Shown: one piece after another, positions 1 to 6,982 of the stretch
Position numbering within the stretch: the stretch's first letter is position 1
Layout: the number at the start of each line of letters is the position of its first letter
From: CAZOSF01 sp964582415
Lineage (GTDB): Bacteria; Bacteroidota; Bacteroidia; Flavobacteriales; Flavobacteriaceae
Direction: 5' to 3'
Assembly (NCBI GenBank): GCA_964582415.1
Contig: CAZOSF010000017.1
Span: forward strand, 1 to 35,074
Length of the DNA stretch: 35,074 bases
Position numbers and translations under genes: made by a program
Notes under the pieces: model-generated
Told to the model about the DNA's origin: nothing
Seen by the model: the letters and a program-made list of their open reading frames with translations, nothing else
The model's database searches: none

Positions 1-807
1 AATAAGATCTGTATCTATGTCCAATAGTGACATATGACATCCGAAACAACCGGCCAATGAGGTGGTTGCTACAATAAACTTACCATTGTCATGACGCAAA
101 ATAGGTTCTTTTTTTATGATAGGGGCGATCTCCTTCCCATGGAGATCATATTTACCTTCTCCGAAAGGTTCCTTGTGTATCATTCCCTTTACCAAAATAG
201 CACCTACGGGGCAGATATTCATTGCATGTAAGGCTTCGGCTTCTGTTAGTTTGGCTTCTTCCACGTAGTCGATTTGTACCCTGGTTTTTACTCCACGTTT
301 TACAAAGGCAAAAACGTGATTACCATCATGGGTTTTAATCTCTTCAACACAGCGTTTGCAAAGAATGCATCGATTGGACTCCATCACCATGCGCTTGGGA
401 TTGAAATCGACTATCTTGTCGGTAAACACATGGGGATAGCGTGTAACAGTGATTCCCATCTCGTACCCAAGATTTTGCATATCACAATTACCACTCTTCT
501 CACAGGAAGGACAGAAGTGGTTTCCTTCCGCATAGAGCATCTCGATAATTGCTTTACGGTTATCCAAAAGCTCGGGGGTATTCACTTCAATATTCATGCC
601 TTCTGCGACCTTAACGGTGCATCCAGTCGTATCCCTACCATTCACTTTTACGGTGCAGATACGACAGGTTCCCAAAGGGTTCAACTGCTTGAAATAGCAT
701 AGGGTTGGGATATAAATGCCATTTTGCTTGGCAACATCTACGAGGTTTTTTCCGGCTTCTGCAGTTATCGTTTTGCCGTCGATGGTTAAGTTGACTAGCT
801 TATTCAT
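1..807 (-). CDS. hoxU-hoxY: HoxU-HoxY fusion of NAD-coupled [NiFe] hydrogenase (partial, runs off left edge)
   Basis: Electron-transfer diaphorase subunit HoxU continuing in frame into the hydrogenase small subunit HoxY; in the complex it would pass electrons between the NiFe site and the HoxF flavin in the cytoplasm. I translated 269 codons from the ATG at 807 to the edge without a stop. A [2Fe-2S] set is seen at C37, C48, C51, C63; a His/Cys [4Fe-4S] set at H97, C99, C102, C108; and a further cluster set at C147, C150, C153, C199. From about residue 240 the sequence becomes HoxY: the motif AGCFGCHMSLLDID at 252-265 carries the first two proximal-cluster cysteines (C254, C257). HoxU and HoxY are separate proteins in the classical hoxFUYH operons, so the fusion is unusual. 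It overlaps the hoxF stop by 8 bases, indicating translational coupling. HoxH is expected just beyond the left edge. Confidence 0.9.
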   Translation of the reverse strand, partial: MNKLVNLTIDGKTITAEAGKNLVDVAKQNGIYIPTLCYFKQLNPLGTCRICTVKVNGRDTTGCTVKVAEGMNIEVNTPELLDNRKAIIEMLYAEGNHFCPSCEKSGNCDMQNLGYEMGITVTRYPHVFTDKIVDFNPKRMVMESNRCILCKRCVEEIKTHDGNHVFAFVKRGVKTRVQIDYVEEAKLTEAEALHAMNICPVGAILVKGMIHKEPFGEGKYDLHGKEIAPIIKKEPILRHDNGKFIVATTSLAGCFGCHMSLLDIDTDLI

Positions 808-2620
808 AATCCGAATGCATTTCTTCGATCAGTTGATTGTACTCTAGGGTAGCAGTCTCAAGGGCAAATGCCTTGTTGACATCGGTATTTTCCGAAAGAT
901 GTTTGTCGAATACTTCCGGAAACTTTAGAATGGCACTGTTCAGAGCCGTGGAGGACATTTTTCCGAGTCCACAACGACTGGTGAGTTTGATAATCTTACT
1001 CCATTCGATAATGTCTTGCAGGTCTTTCTTTTCACCATGGCCAAGGAAGATCTTGTTGATTTTCTTGTTAAGAAGAAAATTTCCCGTCCTGCAGGGTACA
1101 CAAATTCCACAGGATTCAGCTACGAAGAAATCGGCAATATTTTTTAAAACTTCAAGCATGTTCCGTTCATGATTAAAAATCATAACCGAACCTCCAGATC
1201 GAAGTCCGATACCCGCCATTTTTTTGGCATATTCGGTAGGATCCTCAAAATCGAATTGAACATGATCCGCTAATAGGTTTTCCCCACAGATACCTCGCTC
1301 AAAGTCGGCATGGGAAAGCATTTCCCCTGCATACCCATTGAAAAGTATAAAATAGGGATCTTCATTTCCGATGAGTTTAAGGAACTCTTTCAGTTTCATA
1401 CCCCATTCGATTTCGTACAGGCCAGGTCGTTCACAATCACCGGAAACACTCAATAACTTGGTTCCAGGAGTATTTTTAGTGCCTAAGGCAAGATAATTAT
1501 CGATACCCATTTCAAGGATTCTGGGCACAGCGCAAAGTGTTTCCACATTATTCACCACGGTGGGCTTACCATTAAATCCGTGCTCTACAGGAAAATATTC
1601 TTTGGTACTGGGTTCACCCCGTTTGCCTTCCATGGAATGGATAAGTGCGGTTTCCTCCCCACAGACATAGGCTCCTGCTCCCATATGTAGATATATGTCG
1701 AATGAAAATTCGTTCTGAGCATTTATCCTTTCACCCAGATAACCTTTGTCCCGATAGTTTTGAAGTAATTTCTCGAGCCGATCCCGCAGATACGTATACT
1801 CGGCTCTGAGATAAATCGCTCCCTCACTCGCTCCAATAGTATAAGCGGCAAGTATCATTCCCTCTATAAGTAGTTCGGGGTGCTCTTGTAACAACACCCG
1901 ATCTTTGAAGGTTCCAGGTTCTCCTTCATCCGCATTGCAAATTAGGTATTTGGGATCTCCTGGGTTGTTTCTGCAATATTCCCATTTCATTCCGGTTGGG
2001 AAAAAGGCACCGCCCCTTCCTGTTAACTTCGAACGTTTGATCAATTCCAGCATTTCCTCTGGAGAATATTGATTCAGATACTCGAGTGAAGAATACGTTT
2101 TATAGGGTTTAAAAAAAACGGTCCGTTCTGGCGAAGGCGTGTATCGAATGTTAGTTTCTGGAATATCACAAATGTCCAATGTTTTTCTTCCTGCCTTCAG
2201 CTCGTCGATGATGCGATAAACCTTTTCTGGGGTGAGCCGGGTAAAGGGTTTGAAATTGATGAGGCAGGAAGGTTCCTGGTCACTCAATCCAATACAAGCT
2301 GTTTTAAACAATCCAAATTTTCCATCTGGGGTAATGGAGCCCAGTTTAATACCCAAGGCCTCCTCGAAGGCCTTGAGGATTTCGGGTCGACCATTATACT
2401 CGGCAACTATGGAATCATTGAGGTAGATTACATACCGCCCGGAGGGAGTTCTGTGATAGAAATGGTAGAAGGTAGCCACACCTTCCAATTCCATCCGGGA
2501 CATGTTAAATTCTTGTGCAATTTTGGTAATGTCGTCGTGTTGAATACACCCTTTTTTCTTTTGAATGGACCATAAAACATCCATCAAATGACTTCTGTCC
2601 TTTGAGGTCTGATCTTTCAT
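800..2620 (-). CDS. hoxF: NAD-reducing hydrogenase diaphorase subunit HoxF (HoxE-like domain fused to HoxF)
   Basis: FMN- and NAD(H)-binding subunit that couples H2 oxidation or evolution to NAD+/NADH. At 606 aa it matches the long HoxF form in which a NuoE/HoxE-like N-terminal domain (about 1-160) precedes a NuoF-like core. The core shows GRGGAFFPTGMKW at 201-213 and NADEGEPGTFKD at 229-240 (FMN/NADH sites), GAGAYVCGEETAL near 314-326, and the [4Fe-4S] ligands C504, C507, C510 and C550. In the N-terminal domain most NuoE-type [2Fe-2S] cysteines are absent; only C109 of ACIGLSDQEP lies where a ligand is expected, so that cluster is probably missing. It is the first gene of the unit and is preceded by a dyad operator and -7 box. 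A formate dehydrogenase diaphorase is the alternative, but the HoxY motif in the next gene argues for hydrogenase. Confidence 0.93.
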   Translation of the reverse strand: MKDQTSKDRSHLMDVLWSIQKKKGCIQHDDITKIAQEFNMSRMELEGVATFYHFYHRTPSGRYVIYLNDSIVAEYNGRPEILKAFEEALGIKLGSITPDGKFGLFKTACIGLSDQEPSCLINFKPFTRLTPEKVYRIIDELKAGRKTLDICDIPETNIRYTPSPERTVFFKPYKTYSSLEYLNQYSPEEMLELIKRSKLTGRGGAFFPTGMKWEYCRNNPGDPKYLICNADEGEPGTFKDRVLLQEHPELLIEGMILAAYTIGASEGAIYLRAEYTYLRDRLEKLLQNYRDKGYLGERINAQNEFSFDIYLHMGAGAYVCGEETALIHSMEGKRGEPSTKEYFPVEHGFNGKPTVVNNVETLCAVPRILEMGIDNYLALGTKNTPGTKLLSVSGDCERPGLYEIEWGMKLKEFLKLIGNEDPYFILFNGYAGEMLSHADFERGICGENLLADHVQFDFEDPTEYAKKMAGIGLRSGGSVMIFNHERNMLEVLKNIADFFVAESCGICVPCRTGNFLLNKKINKIFLGHGEKKDLQDIIEWSKIIKLTSRCGLGKMSSTALNSAILKFPEVFDKHLSENTDVNKAFALETATLEYNQLIEEMHSDYE

Positions 2621-2645
2621 GTTAGTTGGGTTTTGGGATGGATAT

Positions 2646-2689
2646 CAAAGGTACTCAGGAAGTAATTCTAGGATTATGACGGCGGTCAT
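2646..2689 (-). promoter_or_regulatory. hoxF promoter with CRP/FNR-like dyad operator
   Basis: The dyad ATGAC-GGCG-GTCAT occupies 2676-2689, and a -7 box TACCTTTG reads on the minus strand from 2653 to 2646. The dyad centre is 29.5 bases from the first T of the box, about -41 from the start site predicted near 2642. No TTTG is present at the -33 position, as expected of a promoter that depends on a class II activator. The leader to the hoxF ATG would be about 22 bases. The same geometry recurs at three other promoters in this window. Confidence 0.8.
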
Positions 2690-2775
2690 TTTATGAAAGT
2701 GTCGATCTGCGATTTTTGATGAAGGCTAGTACTTTGAATTCGCCAATAATTCGCTCATTAATTATCTCGAAAACA

Positions 2776-2805
2776 CAAAAAAAAGCCAGGTCCTAAGACC
2801 TGGCT
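2776..2805 (-). terminator. Intrinsic terminator after the OmpP1-like gene
   Basis: On the minus strand AGCCAGGTC pairs with GACCTGGCT (2805-2797 and 2792-2784; 4-base loop) and runs into eight T. It lies about 24 bases past the stop of the outer-membrane protein gene and separates it from the hydrogenase unit. Confidence 0.9.
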
Positions 2806-2828
2806 CAAAAGAATGGTTGGCACTCTCG

Positions 2829-4154
2829 TTAGTTCGCTTCTTTGTTCGAACCACTTAAGGAATAACTTACTCCTACCATCACCATAGAAGTGGTCATATC
2901 GTAAGACACTTCACTTCCAGGGAATGTACCATAAGGAGGATAATTTTCTATTAGCATTGGGTTGTACATTGGCCCTGCTGTAGCTCCGTCGCTCATTCCG
3001 TAGTGGAAAACACCATCCACTTGTAGGCGATCGCTAATTTCATAGCTCAAACCAAATTGGAAAGCATGGGCGATAATCGCGGTTGCTGGAATATTAAAGA
3101 AAGCTACGTCTTCATCTATAGGATTTGAGCTATAGGTATATCCCACGCGTAATGGCAATTTGTCTAATCCACGGTATTGAACCCCGGTAGAAAGGATATT
3201 GATGTTTTTCCATCCAAAACCTTTTACAGATCCGGTAGGATTCCATCCTACTTCGTCAAAACCAGCAGTGTTTTCATAATCCACCAATCGGAAGTCGAAT
3301 GCCAAATCCCAGTCACCGATGGTATATCCTATACCGGCAGAGTAAATAGCTGGGTAATCCATATCCAATTTACTGTTTCCTGTTGATCCGTCAAGATAGG
3401 TGTTGTCGAATTCAAACTCTTTGAAATTCTGTTTTGATTTATAGGAAAGACCAAAACTAAATCCGTTCCCTCCATCATAGAATATGGCAACCTGCGCACC
3501 GAATCCTGTGGTTGACGCTTTGTCTGAGGTGGGATAGCCAGCCAAAGTTGGATCGGCAGAAGGGTTGGGTTGTAATTCCAATGTTGCGTAGTTAAAGTTT
3601 GGCTGTATCGCTACGGAAAGTCCACCACCAAGATCGTATGCCCATGATAAACCAAATTGAAAAATTCCATAGTCGGATTCCACGCGGCCGAATCCTCCGT
3701 TTTCCTGTGGATTGTTAATAGGGTTCATTGCATTTTCTGGGAAGGTGACCCCAAACCCGGAAATACCAAAGGCTGAAATCCCCCAAGTAGATTTGCTTTC
3801 ACTTTTACCCCAAACCATAGCAATGGCTGGCATTGGAGAAACACCGCGATCATCTTTAGTGGTGCCACTGAAGAATTGTCCAGTTGGCATTCCCATTTCA
3901 TCAAACAGTGGTACAGTAGAGCTTAATTCTGGTGAAGAGAAAAATGCACCTACGTCCAATTTGAGTAGGTTTTCGTCAAATTTCGAAAGTGCTGCTGGGT
4001 TCCATTGAATGGCGCCCGATATGTCTAAAGGCTGACCAGTCGCAGCACCCCCCATAGACATATTTATCGCCCCAACACCTTGCATAACATGCCCGGCTTG
4101 GGCGAATAAACCAACAGTAGCAAAGAACATCAATGATTGAAATAATTTTTTCAT
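2829..4154 (-). CDS. OmpP1/FadL/TodX-type outer-membrane transport protein
   Basis: Predicted outer-membrane beta-barrel of 441 aa in the OmpP1/FadL/TodX family, which moves hydrophobic or small molecules across the outer membrane. A signal peptide is visible (MKKLF, hydrophobic stretch, cleavage near AQA at 19-21), followed by the typical N-terminal segment GVGAINMSMGGAATG and the IQWNPAAL motif. Alternating aromatic/polar strands fill the rest, and the end contains SYSLSG. The substrate cannot be told from sequence. It has its own terminator and a promoter with the shared dyad operator, so it appears to be induced together with the hydrogenase and the sulfur genes. That is an unusual partner set for a FadL homologue and suggests a channel for a redox-related solute, which is inference. 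Confidence 0.88.
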   Translation of the reverse strand: MKKLFQSLMFFATVGLFAQAGHVMQGVGAINMSMGGAATGQPLDISGAIQWNPAALSKFDENLLKLDVGAFFSSPELSSTVPLFDEMGMPTGQFFSGTTKDDRGVSPMPAIAMVWGKSESKSTWGISAFGISGFGVTFPENAMNPINNPQENGGFGRVESDYGIFQFGLSWAYDLGGGLSVAIQPNFNYATLELQPNPSADPTLAGYPTSDKASTTGFGAQVAIFYDGGNGFSFGLSYKSKQNFKEFEFDNTYLDGSTGNSKLDMDYPAIYSAGIGYTIGDWDLAFDFRLVDYENTAGFDEVGWNPTGSVKGFGWKNINILSTGVQYRGLDKLPLRVGYTYSSNPIDEDVAFFNIPATAIIAHAFQFGLSYEISDRLQVDGVFHYGMSDGATAGPMYNPMLIENYPPYGTFPGSEVSYDMTTSMVMVGVSYSLSGSNKEAN

Positions 4155-4227
4155 AATGAATTGGTTTTGAACTTCTGGGATTACTAATTAACCAACGTAC
4201 CCTAGTGAAGTTTCGTTACTTTGGTTA

Positions 4228-4271
4228 CAAAACTATCTATGGAATGCTTCAGAAATTATGACATTGGTCAT
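4228..4271 (-). promoter_or_regulatory. OmpP1-like gene promoter with dyad operator
   Basis: The dyad ATGAC-ATTG-GTCAT is at 4258-4271 and a perfect -7 box TAGTTTTG reads on the minus strand from 4235 to 4228. Dyad centre to first T is again 29.5 bases, and no -33 TTTG is present. The predicted leader is about 70 bases. A second identical dyad lies 48 bases away (4306-4319) and serves the divergent gene. Confidence 0.8.
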
Positions 4272-4305
4272 AGTAGAATTCAGTGGTTCAGCGCAAAGTA
4301 GGCAT

Positions 4306-4349
4306 ATGACATTGGTCATAATTTTTACTGGCTAACCCTTTTAATTTTA
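4306..4349 (+). promoter_or_regulatory. SQR-like operon promoter with dyad operator
   Basis: The dyad ATGAC-ATTG-GTCAT at 4306-4319 (outer bases extend the symmetry to TATGAC/GTCATA) precedes a near-consensus -7 box TAATTTTA at 4342-4349. Centre to first T is 29.5 bases, identical to the other three sites. The start site would be near 4353, upstream of the ATG at 4402. Confidence 0.78.
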
Positions 4350-4401
4350 CACCGTCAATGGGAAAAACCTATTGAAGCTTTTACAAAAGAATGATACAAT
4401 T

Positions 4402-5643
4402 ATGAAAAACCTTGTCATACTCGGAGCCGGAACTGCTGGAACCATGATGGCCAATCACTTAGTTCATAAATTGCCAAAGGATTGGAACATGACCATTGTA
4501 GACCAGCACAAAGTTCATTATTATCAACCTGGATTCCTATTCTTACCATTCGATATTTACACACCGGATATGGTAAAAAAAGATGGAACCAAGTACCTTC
4601 CTAAAGGCGCCAACTATATCCAGAAAAAAATAGAAATTATAAAACCTGAAGAAAATAAAGTGGTATTGGAGGGAGATCAAACCCTTGATTATGACCTTTT
4701 GATTGTTGCTACAGGTTCAAGAATTGCTCCAGAAGAAGTAGAAGGCATGTTGAGTCCTGAATGGCATAAATCTGTTTTTGATTTCTATACCTATGAAGGA
4801 GCAAAGGCCTTAAGTGACAAGTTGCGTACTTGGGAAGGTGGAAAATTGGTCATTCATTTTACCGAAATGCCAATAAAATGTCCTGTAGCCCCTCTTGAAT
4901 TTGCTTTCTTGGCCGATTCTTATTTCAAAAACAAAGGGATGCGCGATAAAGTAGACATTACTTTCGTTACTCCTTTAGGTGGGGCCTTTACCAAACCGAG
5001 AGCGACAAAAGCACTTCACTACTTATTGGAAGAGAAGAATATTAAAGAAGTCATCGATTTCAACATAGAAAAAGTAGATTGGGAAAACAATAAGATTGTA
5101 GACTATGCCGATCGTGAAGTAGAATATGATTTATTGGTAACTGTTCCAACAAACATGGGAGATGAGGTAATCGAGCGTTCCGGAATGGGGGACGATCTTA
5201 ACTTCGTTCCTACACATAAAGGAACCTTACAATCACTGGAACACGAAAATATTTTCGTGATAGGCGATGCTACCAATGTACCCGCCTCTAAAGCGGGTTC
5301 TGTTGCCCACTTCGAAGCCGAAATTCTAACCGACAATATCTTACGCTATATCAATGGGCAAGAATTGAAGGATGAATTCGACGGACATGCCAACTGTTTT
5401 ATTGAAACCGGTGGAGGAAAAGCGTTGTTGATCGATTTCAACTACGATCACGAACCAGTTGATGGAACCTTCCCAATTCCTGGCGTGGGACCATTGAAAT
5501 TATTAAAAGAAAGTCGATTCAACCATATGGGTAAATTAGCCTTCCGATGGGTATATTGGAACATGCTATTAAAAGGAAGACCTATCCCATTTGTATCGGC
5601 GACCATGAGTACCAAAGGAAAAAATTTTGAAACTGTAAACTGA
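4402..5643 (+). CDS. Sulfide:quinone oxidoreductase-like FAD flavoprotein
   Basis: FAD-dependent disulfide-oxidoreductase-fold protein related to sulfide:quinone reductases, which oxidise sulfide at a membrane surface and deliver electrons to quinone. Starting at the ATG at 4402 it has 413 aa; an in-frame TTG at 4372 is a less likely start. Visible are the N-terminal dinucleotide-binding motif GAGTAG (residues 8-13), YDLLIVATGS (about 97-106) and the second FAD motif FVIGDATN (about 285-292). Two cysteines sit where SQR redox cysteines are expected: C160 in IKCPVAP and C332 in ANCFIETGGGKA. A third SQR cysteine is not evident. Close spacing to a TusE/DsrC-like and a DsrE-like gene supports a sulfur role. 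A persulfide- or thiol-handling enzyme, rather than a bona fide SQR, remains possible. Confidence 0.8.
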   Translation: MKNLVILGAGTAGTMMANHLVHKLPKDWNMTIVDQHKVHYYQPGFLFLPFDIYTPDMVKKDGTKYLPKGANYIQKKIEIIKPEENKVVLEGDQTLDYDLLIVATGSRIAPEEVEGMLSPEWHKSVFDFYTYEGAKALSDKLRTWEGGKLVIHFTEMPIKCPVAPLEFAFLADSYFKNKGMRDKVDITFVTPLGGAFTKPRATKALHYLLEEKNIKEVIDFNIEKVDWENNKIVDYADREVEYDLLVTVPTNMGDEVIERSGMGDDLNFVPTHKGTLQSLEHENIFVIGDATNVPASKAGSVAHFEAEILTDNILRYINGQELKDEFDGHANCFIETGGGKALLIDFNYDHEPVDGTFPIPGVGPLKLLKESRFNHMGKLAFRWVYWNMLLKGRPIPFVSATMSTKGKNFETVN

Positions 5644-5657
5644 TAAAAACCAAGATC

Positions 5658-5966
5658 ATGAAAAAAAATATCGGAACTTTAGAATTGAATGTTAATCAAG
5701 AAGGCTATCTAGAGGACTTCAATGATTGGAATGAAGATGTAGCCAAAGCTTTAGCAGAAGAACATGGAATTACCTTAACCGATCGTCACATGGAGGTAAT
5801 TAAATACCTTCAAGATCAGTATAAAAAGGGGGAAGCTCTTTCCGTAAGAGGGATTAAGAAAAGTGGTGTTTTGGATATTAAAGAGTTCTACGCATTATTT
5901 CCTGGAGGACCATTGAAATTGTCTACCCTTATTGCTGGGATTCCAAAACCAAAAAGCTGTATCTAA
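5658..5966 (+). CDS. TusE/DsrC-family sulfur carrier
   Basis: Small cytoplasmic sulfur-relay protein of 102 aa. The family carries persulfide sulfur on a C-terminal cysteine, for tRNA thiolation (TusE) or dissimilatory sulfur metabolism (DsrC). The family signature is clear: GYLEDFNDWNEDVA near residues 17-30, LTDRHMEVIKYL, and the C-terminal tail LIAGIPKPKSCI with the penultimate Cys101. The second redox cysteine of true DsrC, about ten residues earlier, is missing (that stretch reads GGPLKLST). Persulfide carriage is therefore plausible but the DsrC intramolecular trisulfide cycle is not. It starts 14 bases after the SQR-like gene and precedes a DsrE-like gene, so the three form one unit. 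A tRNA-only role is less likely because no TusBCD genes are seen here. Confidence 0.88.
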   Translation: MKKNIGTLELNVNQEGYLEDFNDWNEDVAKALAEEHGITLTDRHMEVIKYLQDQYKKGEALSVRGIKKSGVLDIKEFYALFPGGPLKLSTLIAGIPKPKSCI

Positions 5967-5993
5967 TACGTTGATAAACTAAAACAATAGATC

Positions 5994-6470
5994 ATGAGCG
6001 ATACAAAAGTTAAAAAGATGCTATTCATCCTTTCCAAAGGAACCATCGAAAATGCGTATGCAGCTTTCGTTATGGCCAATGGAGCGCGTATGGAAGGTAT
6101 CGATGCTGAAATATTTTTCACATTTTTCGGATTGGAAGCTATCCAAAAGAAAAAATTGGAACACTTGAAAGTGGCTACCGTAGGTAACCCTGCGATGCAC
6201 ATTCCTACAATGTTGGGCGGTTTGCCTGGTGTCGAATCATTGGCAACAACCATGATGAAAAAAGAGATGGAAAAATTGGACATGCCTCCTGTAGGTGAGT
6301 TTTTGGAAATCCTTAGCGACTCCGGATGTAAACTTTGGGCTTGTAAACTAGCCGTTGACATGTTCCATTTGGAAAAAAGCGACTTAATAGATGAATTGGA
6401 TGGTATACTAACCATTGGTGATTTTTACAATCGTGCCAATGAAGATGGCACCCACTTATTGTTCATCTAG
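5994..6470 (+). CDS. DsrE-like sulfurtransferase
   Basis: Member of the DsrE/DsrF-like fold family (158 aa), cytoplasmic proteins that accept and pass on persulfide sulfur. The N-terminal segment KKMLFILSKGTIENAYAAFVMANGA fits the family nucleotide-like fold start, and the C-terminal part carries the paired cysteines C112 and C117 in SGCKLWACKLAVDMF, placed as in the DsrE2/DsrE3-like groups. It is the last gene of the SQR-like / TusE-like / DsrE-like unit, beginning 27 bases after the carrier gene and ended by a strong terminator. The expected chain is sulfide or a persulfide donor, then flavoprotein, DsrE-like and TusE-like proteins; the order is inferred from family knowledge. Confidence 0.85.
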   Translation: MSDTKVKKMLFILSKGTIENAYAAFVMANGARMEGIDAEIFFTFFGLEAIQKKKLEHLKVATVGNPAMHIPTMLGGLPGVESLATTMMKKEMEKLDMPPVGEFLEILSDSGCKLWACKLAVDMFHLEKSDLIDELDGILTIGDFYNRANEDGTHLLFI

Positions 6471-6491
6471 TGAACCTAACCTAAGTGTAGA

Positions 6492-6516
6492 AAAAGCCGG
6501 ATTCCTTCCGGCTTTT
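6492..6516 (+). terminator. Intrinsic terminator after the sulfur operon
   Basis: AAAAGCCGGA (6492-6501) pairs perfectly with TCCGGCTTTT (6507-6516) across a 5-base loop, followed by CTTTTTGG. It closes the SQR-like/TusE-like/DsrE-like unit 22 bases after the last stop. Confidence 0.9.
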
Positions 6517-6568
6517 CTTTTTGGTTTTTCCTTCGTAACTTGTAAGACTATCACTCCCAAAATAGCAC

Positions 6569-6612
6569 ATGACCGCAGTCATTTTTTTATTTAGGGGAGG
6601 TTGGTAGCTTTA
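6569..6612 (+). promoter_or_regulatory. hpf-uspA promoter with dyad operator
   Basis: The dyad ATGAC-CGCA-GTCAT at 6569-6582 lies 29.5 bases (centre to first T) from the -7 box TAGCTTTA at 6605-6612. Start site predicted near 6616, 25 bases before the ATG. This is the fourth copy of the same operator/promoter arrangement. Confidence 0.78.
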
Positions 6613-6640
6613 CTAAAAGGAACTTAAAAAGCCAAATATT

Positions 6641-6943
6641 ATGACAATCAACATTCAATTCGTAAAAATGCCAACCAGCGAAGCGCTCAGCGCATACACA
6701 GAAAAAAAACTACAGAAATTGGCAATTAAATATAGCTGGTTAATCAATGCGGATGTTTTCTTCAAATTAGAGGGGGATCATACGGGCAAAAAAATATGTG
6801 ACATGGAATTGAGTCTTCCAGGACCTAAAGTTTTTGCTTCTTCCAAAGAGGACAACTTTGAACTGGCGGTAAAAGAAACCATTTCCGATTTGGACAAACA
6901 ACTTCGAAAAAGAAAAGAAGTTACTTTCGGCAATGGCCATTGA
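6641..6943 (+). CDS. hpf: Short ribosome hibernation promoting factor (HPF/RaiA family)
   Basis: Short-form HPF/RaiA protein of 100 aa, which binds the 30S decoding region and silences ribosomes under starvation or stress. The beta-alpha-beta-beta-beta-alpha pattern is visible: an N-terminal strand (TINIQFVKM), helix (SEALSAYTEKKLQKLAIKY), central strands including VFFKLEGD, and the final amphipathic helix with DLDKQLRKRKE. It lacks the C-terminal dimerisation domain of long HPF, so 100S formation would need a partner. It is followed 39 bases later by a universal stress protein in the same unit and controlled by the dyad operator, so it is probably induced in the same low-energy or low-oxygen state as the hydrogenase. 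Confidence 0.85.
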   Translation: MTINIQFVKMPTSEALSAYTEKKLQKLAIKYSWLINADVFFKLEGDHTGKKICDMELSLPGPKVFASSKEDNFELAVKETISDLDKQLRKRKEVTFGNGH

Positions 6944-6982
6944 AAATCCCTTACATCAACCACTCACAAAATACGATCGATT

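Noticed and set aside
274..702. 142-codon plus-strand frame inside hoxU
   Set aside because: Antisense shadow of the HoxU-HoxY gene, without recognisable motifs.
4372..4401. Ten-residue N-terminal extension of the SQR-like protein
   Set aside because: It would use TTG and precedes the FAD-binding start MKNLVILGAG, which normally begins such proteins.
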